From CAWCUU01 sp963798855 (lineage in GTDB: Bacteria; Gemmatimonadota; Gemmatimonadetes; Longimicrobiales; RSA9), in contig CAWCUU010000003.1 in the NCBI GenBank assembly GCA_963798855.1, positions 372,001-436,000 of the forward strand: a DNA stretch of 64,000 nucleotides. The letters are read 5' to 3'. A program made the position numbers and the translations under genes. Every line of letters starts with the position of its first letter. Positions within the stretch are counted from its first letter, which is position 1. The notes below the pieces were generated by a model. That model searched no databases and was not told the origin of the DNA. It saw only the letters and a program-made list of their open reading frames with translations. Below, piece after piece: positions 1 to 9,056 of this stretch.

Positions 1-795
1 GTCGATGGGCGCGCGCTCGCCAACCGCGTCGGTGCGGCCGAGCGCATCTACCAGGATTTTACTCTCGAGGTGACCAACCCGGGCGGCCACTCGTCGGTGC
101 CCCGTCCGGACAACGCGATCTATCAGCTCGCGGCGGGTCTCCGACGCCTACAGGACTACCAGTTTCCCGCCCAGCTCAACGAGGTCACCCGCGCCTACTT
201 CGATGCTATGGGCGGGATCGAGGGGGGCGTTGAGGGTGCGCTCATGAAGCGCGTCGCCATGAAGTCTCCGGACACCGCCGCCATCGCGGTGCTCTCCAAT
301 CAGCCCTACCACAACGCGTTGCTGCGCACTACCTGTGTCGCCACCATGCTCTCGGCGGGCCACGCGCCGAACGCGCTGCCGCAGCGCGCCACCGCGAACG
401 TGAACTGCAGGATGCTGCCCGGCTCCGATCCGCAGCAGGTGCTCGCGACCCTCAACCGCGTCGTCGCCGACACCGCGATCCACATCACGCCCGTCGCACC
501 GGCCAAGCCGAGCCCACCCTCTCCGCTGACGGACGAGGTCATGGCCCCGATCCGCCGCATCACGCACGACATGTGGCCCGATGCCGCAGTGGTCCCCGTG
601 ATGGGAACGGGCGCCACCGACGGTCTCTACTTCAGACAGAAGGGGATCCGGGTCTACGGCGTCTCGGGACTGTTCATGGGCCCCGGTGAGGCGAACGCCC
701 ACGGCATGAACGAGAAGATGCGTGTGAGGTCGTTCTATCAGGGGCTGGATTTCCTGTATCGGCTGGTGAAGTCGTACTCGACTCCGAGCAGCTGA
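1..795 (+). CDS. M20 family metallopeptidase, C-terminal part (5' end off window)
   Basis: The frame is open from base 1, so the start lies upstream of the window; about 264 residues remain. The visible part begins just before the M20 dimerisation (lid) domain, recognisable by the segment LEVTNPGGHSSVP, in which the His-Ser-Ser is typical of M20 carboxypeptidase-like enzymes. It ends with the C-terminal half of the catalytic domain, including MGTGATDGLYFRQKGI and a late His in EANAHGMNEKM that would be a metal ligand. M20 enzymes are zinc exo- or dipeptidases. The N-terminal HxD metal site cannot be assessed. Family assignment is firm; substrate is unknown. Confidence 0.88.
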   Translation, partial: VDGRALANRVGAAERIYQDFTLEVTNPGGHSSVPRPDNAIYQLAAGLRRLQDYQFPAQLNEVTRAYFDAMGGIEGGVEGALMKRVAMKSPDTAAIAVLSNQPYHNALLRTTCVATMLSAGHAPNALPQRATANVNCRMLPGSDPQQVLATLNRVVADTAIHITPVAPAKPSPPSPLTDEVMAPIRRITHDMWPDAAVVPVMGTGATDGLYFRQKGIRVYGVSGLFMGPGEANAHGMNEKMRVRSFYQGLDFLYRLVKSYSTPSS

Positions 796-926
796 TACGG
801 AAGGCCGACAACCCGTTCTTCGACAACGGCTTCGCGGATTCTCGGCACGGGTCCTGCACTCTTCGGCGGCGCCCCCGGCGTTCGATCAAAAGGGGGAGAG
901 CACGTCTTCAACGGAGGAGAAGGACC

Positions 927-1163
927 ATGGGCGACACGAAGCGCGAGATTCATCGTGAGGGGACCGAGCACGAGGTGAAGGGCACCGTGCGTGAAGCTAC
1001 GGGCAAGATCGAGAAGGAAGCTGGCCGCATCACGAAGGACCGTTCGACCGAGGCCAAGGGCGCCGTGCGTCAGGCGAAGGGCAAGGTCGAGAAGAAGGCC
1101 GGCGAAGCAGCCCGCAAGGCCACCGAGAACCGCCCCGAGTCTCATCCCGAGCGAGAGGACTGA
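927..1163 (+). CDS. CsbD-like stress protein
   Basis: This 78-residue, highly charged, cysteine-free protein has two similar segments (EVKGTVREATGKIEKEAG and EAKGAVRQAKGKVEKKAGE). That is the signature of the CsbD family, small general-stress proteins of unknown biochemical role. A strong ribosome-binding site (GGAGGAG) sits about 6 bases before the ATG. It stands alone between two peptidase genes on the same strand. Family assignment is confident; no function beyond stress association is implied. Confidence 0.88.
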   Translation: MGDTKREIHREGTEHEVKGTVREATGKIEKEAGRITKDRSTEAKGAVRQAKGKVEKKAGEAARKATENRPESHPERED

Positions 1164-1356
1164 CGAGCTCCCCCTCCTGGGGGCACGCCGATCCGACGCC
1201 GGATCGGCTACGACAACACGCCGCGGGCGGGAGGGCAATCGGCCTTCCGTCCGCGGCCTTTGCATGTGCGCCCGATTCACGCGCCCGTCGCTGGCGCGCG
1301 TCCGGGGCTGCCACTACTCTTGGGGCGACGACTCACCCTCATCCCGGAGGAGTGCG

Positions 1357-3435
1357 ATGATCCGCGCGAACCACTGCCTCGCGAAGCCATCGCGGCGATC
1401 CGTCCTCGGCACGTGCGTGATGCTCCTCGCGGCCGGTCCGCTCGGCGCGCAGGGGACACCGCGGGCCACGGTGCGGGCGTCCGCGGCCGCAGGGTGGACG
1501 CCCGAGCTGAGCATGCGCTACCGGCAGCCTGGCGACGTGGCGATCTCGCCGGACGGGGGGCGGATCGCGTATGTGGTGCGGTCGGCGGCGACGGAGGGGA
1601 AGGAGTCGAAGTACGTCTCTCGGATCTGGGTCGCGGCCGCCGACGGATCGAGCGACCGGCAGTACACGCGGGGCGAGGGGTCCGCGAGCTCGCCGGCCTT
1701 CTCGCCGGACGGATCGAGTCTGGCATTCCTGGCGGCGCGCGGCGAGAACGCGAAGACTCAGGTGTGGGTGCTGCCGCTGTCGGGAGGCGAGGCCTGGCAG
1801 CTGACACGCGCGGCCGAGGGGGTGCAGACGTTCGCGTGGTCGCCGGACGGTCGCCGCGTCGCGTTCACGTCGCGAGACACGGCGAGCGCGGCGGAGAGGA
1901 AGCGCAAGGAGGAGAAGCGCGACGAGTTCGTCGTCGACAGCGCATTCCACCACGCGCACCTGTACACCGTGGCGGTGAGCGCCGGCGACGACGGCGAGCA
2001 CTTCGTGCGGCGGCTCACGGCCGGCGACTACGACGTTCGCTCCTTCGACTGGTCCCCGGATGGGCGCACCCTGGCGTTCCAGCGGCAGCCGGATCCGCGC
2101 ATCGCCACGGGGATGATCGCAGGCGACATCGCGACCGTCCCATCCGACAGCGGTCCGGTGAAGGCGATCGTCGAGCGAGCGGGGGTCGACGCGGAGCCGC
2201 TGTACTCGCCGGACGGTCGCACGATCGCGTTCGTCTCGAACGGCGGTCGTCCCGAGCCTGTCCATCTCATGGACGTGTGGGTCGTTCCTTCATCGGGCGG
2301 GGAGCCGCGCAGGCTGGGGGACACACCGGACCGCGCCGCGTCGCTGGTCGGCTGGTCGGCCGACGGGCGGACGTTGTATGCACGCGAGACGGTGCACACG
2401 CAGGGCGCACTGATCGCGGTGCCGGCGGACGGCTCGGCGCCACGCACGCTGGTGCCGCCGAGCGGTACGATCGGCGCTGTCGCCCTCGCCGGCCGCGCCG
2501 GCCGCATGGCGCTCACCTGGGAGGACACAGATACGCCGGGCGACGTCTACATCTCGCCCGTCGCGAAGCTCGCTCTGACGAAGCTCACCGCGCTGAACGC
2601 GGACGTGCCGAAGCCTGCAATGGGACGCACGGAGCTCGTGGCGTGGAAGTCGTCGAAGGACGGGCGCCCGATCGAGGGATTGCTGACCTATCCGGTAGAC
2701 TACAAGGAGGGCCGCCGTTATCCGCTGATCCTGAACGTGCACGGCGGCCCCGCCGGCGCGTTCGCGCAGTCGTTCACGGGAGACCCCGGCATCTACATGC
2801 TGCAGTACTTCGCGCAGCACGGGTATGCGATCCTGCGCCCGAACCCGCGAGGCAGCACCGGCTACGGCAAGGAATTCCGCTACGCGAACGTGGAGGACTG
2901 GGGCGGCGGCGATTTCCAGGACCTGATGGACGGCGTGGACCACGTGCTGGCGATGGGACTGACGAGCCCTGATTCGCTCGTCGAGATGGGGTGGAGCTAC
3001 GGTGGCTACATGACGTCCTGGATCGTCACGCACACGGACCGCTTTCGCGCGGCGAGCATGGGCGCCGGCCTGCCGGACCTGATCAGCATGTCCATGACGA
3101 CCGACATCCCGGACTATCTCGTGGCGCACATGGGCGGCAAGGAGCCCTGGCAGGACGTCGCGCTGTACCAGGCGCGTTCGCCGATGTACGCGATCGCGAA
3201 CGTGAAGACGCCGACGCAGGTCCTGCACGGCGCAGAAGACGAGCGCGTGCCGACGTCGCAGGGCTACGAGTTCTATCACGCGCTCGAGCGGCTGGGCGTG
3301 CCTACGCAGATGGTGCTCTTCCCCCGCACGCCCCACGGACCGCGCGAGCCCAAGCTGCTCATGGACGTCTCGCCGCGGATCCTCGCCTGGTTCGATCGTT
3401 TCCTCGGGCGGCAGAGCGTGCAGGCGACGCGGTGA
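1357..3435 (+). CDS. Secreted prolyl-oligopeptidase family (S9) peptidase
   Basis: A 692-residue serine peptidase. The ATG at 1357 follows GGAGG by 6 bases and opens a signal peptide containing SRRSVLGTCVMLLAAGPLGAQ. The twin arginine followed by a hydrophobic stretch suggests possible Tat export. Residues about 55-420 form WD40/TolB-like beta-propeller repeats (several SPDG motifs). The alpha/beta-hydrolase domain follows, with nucleophile Ser547 in GWSYGGY, Asp628 in HGAEDERVP and His660 in RTPHGPRE, a complete triad. S9 enzymes of this type (DPP4/acylaminoacyl-peptidase-like) cleave short peptides, here probably in the periplasm. An upstream in-frame extension exists, but the internal start with Shine-Dalgarno and signal peptide is preferred. 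Confidence 0.92.
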   Translation: MIRANHCLAKPSRRSVLGTCVMLLAAGPLGAQGTPRATVRASAAAGWTPELSMRYRQPGDVAISPDGGRIAYVVRSAATEGKESKYVSRIWVAAADGSSDRQYTRGEGSASSPAFSPDGSSLAFLAARGENAKTQVWVLPLSGGEAWQLTRAAEGVQTFAWSPDGRRVAFTSRDTASAAERKRKEEKRDEFVVDSAFHHAHLYTVAVSAGDDGEHFVRRLTAGDYDVRSFDWSPDGRTLAFQRQPDPRIATGMIAGDIATVPSDSGPVKAIVERAGVDAEPLYSPDGRTIAFVSNGGRPEPVHLMDVWVVPSSGGEPRRLGDTPDRAASLVGWSADGRTLYARETVHTQGALIAVPADGSAPRTLVPPSGTIGAVALAGRAGRMALTWEDTDTPGDVYISPVAKLALTKLTALNADVPKPAMGRTELVAWKSSKDGRPIEGLLTYPVDYKEGRRYPLILNVHGGPAGAFAQSFTGDPGIYMLQYFAQHGYAILRPNPRGSTGYGKEFRYANVEDWGGGDFQDLMDGVDHVLAMGLTSPDSLVEMGWSYGGYMTSWIVTHTDRFRAASMGAGLPDLISMSMTTDIPDYLVAHMGGKEPWQDVALYQARSPMYAIANVKTPTQVLHGAEDERVPTSQGYEFYHALERLGVPTQMVLFPRTPHGPREPKLLMDVSPRILAWFDRFLGRQSVQATR

Positions 3436-3464
3436 CATCAACGACAGCGCCGGGAGTCGACGCA

Positions 3465-3947
3465 ATGCGCACATGGCGAGGCCTTCTTCCCGCGGTCTGC
3501 TGTCTCGCGGCCGGGTGCTATACGTACCGGGCCGCCGACCCGGCGGAGCTGCAGCCGAGCGCGGAGGTCCGTGCGCGGCTGACGCCTGACGAAGCCGTTC
3601 GCCTCGGCTCGATCGTGCCGGTGGACCAGCGCTTTCTCGAGGGCACGGTGGTCGAGCGCAACGGGGACAGCCTGATGTTGCTCGTCCCGGTCAGCTCCGA
3701 GCTGCGTGGGGTGCGAATCGAGACCCTCCACCAGCGCGTTCAGCTTCCCGTCGCCGGCATCGCCAGCGTGGACCTGAAGCGGCTGGATCGAGCCCGCACG
3801 GGACTTCTGATCGGCGGGGCGGCGGTCGCGGTCGCGGCCGCGACGATCGCCGCGCTCAACGCCGGCGGTAGCTCCGAACGCCCGAATCCGGGACCCGGCC
3901 CCGGGGAGAACCGCTTTGTCATCCCACTGCTCCGGTTCCTTCATTGA
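3465..3947 (+). CDS. Small lipoprotein with a C-terminal transmembrane segment
   Basis: A 160-residue protein not recognised as a named family. It opens with a lipoprotein signal (VCCLAAGCYTYR, lipobox Cys about residue 18). A polar domain follows, including VDQRFLEGTVVERNGDSLML, which resembles small beta-barrel segments in other Gemmatimonad-type lipoproteins. One hydrophobic helix near residues 105-125 precedes a Pro/Gly-rich tail. It starts 30 bases after the S9 peptidase stop and its own stop overlaps the region of the next gene, so the genes are probably co-transcribed. Likely an envelope protein; function unknown. Confidence 0.7.
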   Translation: MRTWRGLLPAVCCLAAGCYTYRAADPAELQPSAEVRARLTPDEAVRLGSIVPVDQRFLEGTVVERNGDSLMLLVPVSSELRGVRIETLHQRVQLPVAGIASVDLKRLDRARTGLLIGGAAVAVAAATIAALNAGGSSERPNPGPGPGENRFVIPLLRFLH

Positions 3948-3970
3948 GCCCGGCACGGAGGTCCGGCCCG

Positions 3971-4414
3971 ATGGTGGTAGCGCTCGCCGCGCTGCTCGGG
4001 ATCGGCGCACTCGCTTCTGAAGGCTGTAGTGGTGTCACCGACAGCGGCACGCCTCTGACCCTCCAGATGACTCCGGACCGGACGGCCGCCGCGCCTGGCC
4101 AGAGCGTGGGCTTCCAGGTCGAGGCCACCGGTCTCGCGCTGGCCGGCCTGATCGTCGCGTATGGAGACGGCGCCGCGGACACGGTGCCGACGTCCGGCGC
4201 GAGCCGCGCGAAGGCGACCTTCTCGCATGCGTTCCAGCAGGAAGGCAGCTATCTCGTGCATGCGGCCGCCTACGACGCCTTCCGAGCCGACAGCGCCACG
4301 GATGAGGTGACCATCGACGTGCAGTCGGCGCCCGCCGCCGAGCGCGCGCTCGCGCGAGGTTTGACAAGCGGCGGCGACCCGCATATCCTGCTGCCGTCAC
4401 ACTCCCAACCCTGA
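3971..4414 (+). CDS. Small lipoprotein with a PKD-like domain
   Basis: About 147 residues from the ATG at 3971, which has GGAGG 9 bases upstream. A TTG at 3944 overlapping the previous stop is possible but lacks a better site. The signal MVVALAALLGIGALASEGCSG carries a lipobox. Residues about 35-125 look like an Ig/PKD-type beta-sandwich (VAYGDGAADTV, FSHAFQQEGSYLVHAAAYD). Such domains serve extracellular protein or glycan contacts. The last 50 bases of the gene contain a good sigma70-type promoter for the downstream SusC gene. Confidence 0.68.
   Translation: MVVALAALLGIGALASEGCSGVTDSGTPLTLQMTPDRTAAAPGQSVGFQVEATGLALAGLIVAYGDGAADTVPTSGASRAKATFSHAFQQEGSYLVHAAAYDAFRADSATDEVTIDVQSAPAAERALARGLTSGGDPHILLPSHSQP
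4361..4389 (+). promoter_or_regulatory. Sigma70-like promoter upstream of the SusC/SusD pair
   Basis: A perfect -35 hexamer TTGACA (4361-4366) is separated by exactly 17 bases from TATCCT (4384-4389), a good -10 match. It lies inside the 3' end of the preceding lipoprotein gene and would give a leader of roughly 290 bases before the SusC ATG at 4686. Seen directly in sequence; activity is inferred. Confidence 0.55.
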
Positions 4415-4685
4415 TCGCAATCTGCGGTGCCGCCCGCGCGCCGAGGCACGGCTCGCTCGCACCGTTCGCCGGAAGGTATCCGCCCATGCGGAGCCTGATA
4501 GGCGTGATTCCATAGCGGTCGGCGGAGCCGCTGAGGCACGGCGGGCTCGGTCGCATCCGGTGTCCCAAGCATCCCGACACGAACGTTTCATCTCAGGACC
4601 ACACGTCAGTCGTCGCGCCACCCTGCGACGTCGAGGGCAGCCCTTCCGGGACCCTCGCGCAGCTCTCAACAAAAGGAGTTGCACC
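4415..4685 (+). other. Long untranslated leader before SusC with an imperfect direct repeat
   Basis: No gene is seen in these 271 bases. Two imperfect direct repeats share GAGGCACGGC followed by GCTCG and TCGCA, at about 4440-4463 and 4529-4557. The leader ends in AAAAGGAGTT, the ribosome-binding site of the SusC gene. It does not match a riboswitch class I know. Confidence 0.4.
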
Positions 4686-7650
4686 ATGAGACGACGCCCC
4701 TTCCCCACCCGTCCCGTGGAGCGCCTGCGGAGCCGCCGATCCGCCGTCGCCCCCCTGGCAGGAGGGTTCGCCCTCCTTCTCCTGAGCGTCTTTGCCGATC
4801 CGCTGGCGGCGCAGAACGGGACGGTGTCGGGCCGGGTCACCGATGCTGGCTCGAATCGACCGATGGTCTCGGCTCAGGTGAGCCTCACGAACACCGGCCT
4901 CGGTACCCTCACGAGCTCCGACGGAAGATACCTGATCCTGAACGTGCCGCCCGGGCAGTACACTGTTCGAGTCGACCGCATCGGCTTCAAGGCAGGGACG
5001 AAGCCGGTGACGGTCACGGCGGGTCAGACCGCGGTGGTCGATTTCGCGCTCGAGACGGAGGCACTCGGGCTGGATGAGATCGTGGTCACGGGGACCGCGG
5101 GCGCCGCGCGAAAGCGCGAGATCGGCAACAGCGTCGGCACGGTGGACGTGGCCGACCTGCCGGAGCCGCCGATCAACGTCGACGCGCTGCTGCAGAACCG
5201 CGTGACGGGCATGAGCGTGCTGCAGAGCAGCGCGCAGGTGGGCGGCGGAGCGATGATCCGACTTCGCGGCAACGTCAGCGTGGCGATGAGCAACCAGCCA
5301 CTCTTGTACGTGGACGGCGTGCGGGTGCGCAGCGAAGGGTTCGCCCGCAACGTTCCGCCGACCGGCTCGACGCTACGCAGCAACAACGACATCGCGAGCC
5401 CGCTCAACGACATCAATCCCGCGGACATCGAGCGGATCGAGGTGATCAAGGGTGCGGCGGCGACGACGCTCTACGGCACGGAAGCCGCCTCGGGCGTGAT
5501 CCAGATCTTCACGAAGCAGGGGCACGAGGGAAAGGCAGTCTGGAACGCCAGCATCGAACAGGGCTTCGTGCACGAGCAGAAGTTCGGCGTCGACCCGAGT
5601 CGGGCACCGCCATCGGAGGCGAACACGAAGGCGTTCTGCGACGCGAACGGCAACAACTGCGGCACCTCCGACTACCTGTACATCAACCCGTGGCTGCGCA
5701 ACGGCCGGCGGCAGGGATATGCGCTGTCCGTCAGCGGCGGCGCCGCGGCGCTGCAATACTTCGCCTCCGGCACGATCGACGACAACGAGGGCGTGCTGCC
5801 GCTCGACCACGAGAAGAAGTACGCGGTGCGCGGCAATTTCACGTTTTCGCCACTCGACGTGCTCCAGCTGCAGTGGAACACGTCGTACACGAACGACGAC
5901 CTCGTCAACACGCCGGCGGGCAACAACGCGCACGGCATCACGCTGAATACGTTCCGCCGCGACCGCAACTACCTGCAGTCGGAAACGCGGGACGCGGTCG
6001 ATCCGCTGCTGGACTGGCAGCTCACGACGCAGATCCGGCACCTGATCACGGGCGCCACGGCGAACTTCACGCCGTCGTCGAAGTTCACGCACCGGCTGAG
6101 CGTCGGCTACGACGTCTCCCAGCTCGATCTGCGCAACTACCGCCCGTTCGGGTTCGTGCTCGCTCCCGACGGCATCCTCTCCGATCGCCGCTACGAATAC
6201 ACGACGCTGACCGCCGACTACGCCGGCAACTACGAGCTTCCGCTGACGGACGCGATGCACACCACGCTGTCCTGGGGCGGCCAGGCCGTCACGAACGAGA
6301 CGCAGGAGACCTCCGCCTACGGTGAGGACTTCCCCGGTCCCGGCGACCCGACGGTCTCCAGCGCCGGCACCCGCCTCGGGTTCGAGGACCGCACGCGCGT
6401 CGTGAACGCCGGCTTCTTCGGCCAGGCGCTCCTGGCGCTCCGCGACCGTTACTTCCTGACGGCCGGGCTGCGCGTCGACGGCAACAGCGCCTTCGGCGAG
6501 AACTTCGGCCTGCAGGTCTACCCGAAGGTGAGCGCTTCCTACATCATCTCGGACGAGAGCTTCTGGCCTGACTCGTGGGGCACGACCAAGCTGCGCGCGG
6601 CGTGGGGCGAGTCCGGGCGCGCGCCGGGTGCTTTCGACAAGGTGCGCACCTACGATCCTGCCGGCTGGGGATCCGACCCGGCGTTCCTGCCGCTGAACGT
6701 CGGCAACCCCGACATCGGGCCGGAGCGCACGGCCGAACTCGAGGTCGGTTTTGAAACCTCGCAGTTCGACAACCGCCTCTCGGTCGACTTCACCTGGTAC
6801 CGCTCGACCACGTCCGACGCGCTGTTCGAGGTCCGCCAGATCCCGTCCAGCGGGTTCCTGAACACGCAGCTCGAGAACATCGGCAAGCTGCGGAACACGG
6901 GCGTGGAGCTGGCGGTGAACGCGAACGTGCTGCGCTTTGGCAGCTTCGGCTGGGACGTCGGGGGCAGCCTGTCGACCAACTTCAGCAAGGTGCTGGACAT
7001 GGGAGGCGCGCCGCCGTTCGACCTGGGAGACTACGGCTGGGTCGTGGAGGGACAGCCGGTGCCCGGGATCCGGGCCGCCTGCGTGACGAACCCCGACGAG
7101 AAGGCGGACCCGATCATCCAGGAGGACTGTAACATCGGGCCGAACCTGCCCACCCACATCTGGGGGATGAACACGACGTTCCTGTTCCCCGCCGGGATCT
7201 CCCTGACCGCCCGGGGCGAATACCAGGGCGGCAACTACATGGAGGACGGCGCCGGCTACAACGCCGTCACCCGCTCCGTGCGCTGGCCCGGCTGCTTCGA
7301 CGCCTACACCGTCGAGGAGACGCAGGGCTACGACCAGATGACCGCGAAGCAGCGCGCCATGTGCGACGTGCAGTTCGTGCGCAACGACTTCTACATCTAT
7401 CCGGCGGACTTCTTCAAGATCCGGGAGCTGACGTTGACCGCGCCGATTCCGACGCGCTTCGTGCCCGGCGCATCCCGCGCCGTGCTCACGCTCTCCGGGC
7501 ACAACATTGACCCGATGGGTCAACAAGGACTTTCCCGTCTTCGAGCCCGAGATGGGCGCGAACGACGGCTTCAACACCAGCGTGCGCTCGATGCTCGAGC
7601 ACGTTCCCCCGCCGGCCACGTTTACGGCGGCGCTGCGGCTGACGTTCTGA
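4686..7650 (+). CDS. SusC/RagA-type TonB-dependent receptor, frameshifted near the C terminus
   Basis: An outer-membrane active transporter of about 987 residues if repaired. The ATG at 4686 follows AGGAG. After a signal peptide ending near LAAQ come an N-terminal CarboxypepD-regulatory-like beta-sandwich (about 40-120), a TonB-box/plug region (DEIVVTGTAGAARKREIGNS; VDGVRVRS; ERIEVIKGAAATTLYG) and a long beta-barrel. Near 7511-7513 (CCC) the frame is lost. The original frame runs on to 7667 as unrelated residues, whereas the +1 frame reads RWVNKDFPVFEPEMGANDGF and ends ATFTAALRLTF, a classic barrel end with terminal Phe, at the stop 7648-7650. Removing one C restores the gene. It pairs with the SusD-like gene 13 bases downstream. 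Substrate unknown; the peptidase neighbours suggest peptides. Confidence 0.88.
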
Positions 7651-7663
7651 GGGAGGTGGAGCG

Positions 7664-8926
7664 ATGATCACGAGAGCAATCCCAGGGATCCTCGCCGTGC
7701 CGGTCGCCCTCGCGCTGGCCGCGTGCGACACGTCGGTCACGAACCCGGGACCGGTGCAGGACGGCTTCCTGGACAGCCAGGAGGCGCAGCCCGCGATCGT
7801 GGCGGGGATGGGCCGGGCGCTGGGGGAAGGCATCAACTGGATCGGCTACACGGGCGCGGCGATCGCGCGCGAGATCCATCCGTCGGGGTCGACCGGCAGC
7901 TTCGGCATCACCGTCCGTTGGCAGCGCGGTGAGCTGGATCCGCTGGATGCGGACCTCGATACGCACTGGGAGCAGGCGCAGCAGGCGCGCTGGCTCGCCG
8001 AGCACGGGATCGAGCGGATCGAGGGCGAGCCGGCGAGTCCCGAGCTGCTGGCGCAGGCGTACCTCTACGCCGGGTACGCGAACCGGCTGCTGGGCGAGAA
8101 CTACTGCGAAGCGGTCATCGACGGGGGGCCGGCGCAGCCGAGCACCGCCTTCCTCGACCGCGGCGAGCAGTACTTCACGCAGGCGATCGGCGCGGCGACC
8201 GGTGACCTGCAGACGGCGGCCTACGCCGGCCGCGCTTCGGTGCGCGCCGACCTCGGCGACTGGGACGGCGCGCTGGCGGACGCCTCGCAGGTCGCGACGT
8301 CGTTCAAATACCAGATCTCGTACTACGATATCGGCTCGGAGGCGCAGCTGAACCGGATCGAGTGGGCGACGCACGGGCAGCCCTACCGTGGGCACACCGA
8401 GTGGAACACCTGGTACTCGGCGTACGCCAATGCGACGGGCGACCCGCGCGTGCCTTACAAGCTCAACCCGGACACGGTGTTCGGGGACGCGGCGATCGAT
8501 TGCTGCGGCAAGGTGCCGTGGTGGCCGCAGCAGAAGTACGCCTCGCCGGACGCGCCGATCACGCTCTCGAGCGGATCGGAGATGCGGCTGATCGAGGCGG
8601 AGAAGATGCTGATGGACGGCAATGTCGCGGGCGCGGTCGGCAAGATCAACGAGCTCCGCTCGGCGGCGGGCGTGCCGCTGGTCACCGCGACGACCGCGAC
8701 CGACGCCTGGACGGCGTTGAAGCGGGAGCGCGGCATCGTGCTGTGGCTCGAGGCGCGCCGGCTCAACGATCTCCGCCGGTGGAGCGAGGCGGGGACGCCG
8801 GGCGCGCTGGATCCGCTCGAGACGCCGAGCGGCGACGCGAAGGTGGGGTCTCACCTCGTGCAGCAGGACCTGTGCTTCCCGATCGCCAAATCGGAGCAGG
8901 ACACGAATCCGAACATCGGGGGCTGA
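7664..8926 (+). CDS. SusD/RagB-like surface lipoprotein
   Basis: A 420-residue lipoprotein (signal MITRAIPGILAVPVALALAAC with lipobox Cys at 21). It is rich in the TPR-like helical hairpins of SusD proteins (AYLYAGYANRLLGENYCEAV, AAYAGRASVRADLGDWDGAL). It has the usual C-terminal block containing MRLIEAEKMLMDGNVAGAV, INELRSAAGVP and ERGIVLWLEARRLNDLRRW, and ends LCFPIAKSEQDTNPNI. SusD proteins cap a SusC pore and bind the ligand. The gene begins 13 bases after the SusC stop with GGGAGGTGGAG as ribosome-binding site, so they form one transcription unit. Confidence 0.92.
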   Translation: MITRAIPGILAVPVALALAACDTSVTNPGPVQDGFLDSQEAQPAIVAGMGRALGEGINWIGYTGAAIAREIHPSGSTGSFGITVRWQRGELDPLDADLDTHWEQAQQARWLAEHGIERIEGEPASPELLAQAYLYAGYANRLLGENYCEAVIDGGPAQPSTAFLDRGEQYFTQAIGAATGDLQTAAYAGRASVRADLGDWDGALADASQVATSFKYQISYYDIGSEAQLNRIEWATHGQPYRGHTEWNTWYSAYANATGDPRVPYKLNPDTVFGDAAIDCCGKVPWWPQQKYASPDAPITLSSGSEMRLIEAEKMLMDGNVAGAVGKINELRSAAGVPLVTATTATDAWTALKRERGIVLWLEARRLNDLRRWSEAGTPGALDPLETPSGDAKVGSHLVQQDLCFPIAKSEQDTNPNIGG

Positions 8927-8935
8927 GCATCCTCC

Positions 8936-8975
8936 GGCGCGGATCCGGCTGCGTCACCGGATCCGGATCCGCGCC
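8936..8975 (+). terminator. GC-rich hairpin after SusD
   Basis: A 13-bp perfect inverted repeat, GGCGCGGATCCGG (8936-8948) and its complement (8963-8975), closes a 14-base loop 10 bases after the SusD stop. There is no T-tract, so it may be a transcript-stabilising or weak terminator structure before the next gene at 9057. Confidence 0.5.
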
Positions 8976-9056
8976 GTGGCCCGCGTTTCGCGAAAACCGT
9001 ACTCGCGATGGCACTCGCGGTCCATCGTCGGACGCACCCGACATCCAAAAGACGCT

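Noticed and set aside
7505..7520. Programmed ribosomal frameshift in SusC
   Set aside because: No slippery heptamer or downstream pseudoknot; a one-base indel in CCC explains it.
5373..7619. Long open frame on the minus strand inside SusC (748 codons)
   Set aside because: Antisense shadow caused by high-GC codon bias; no recognisable motifs, and the opposite strand codes for a clear SusC.
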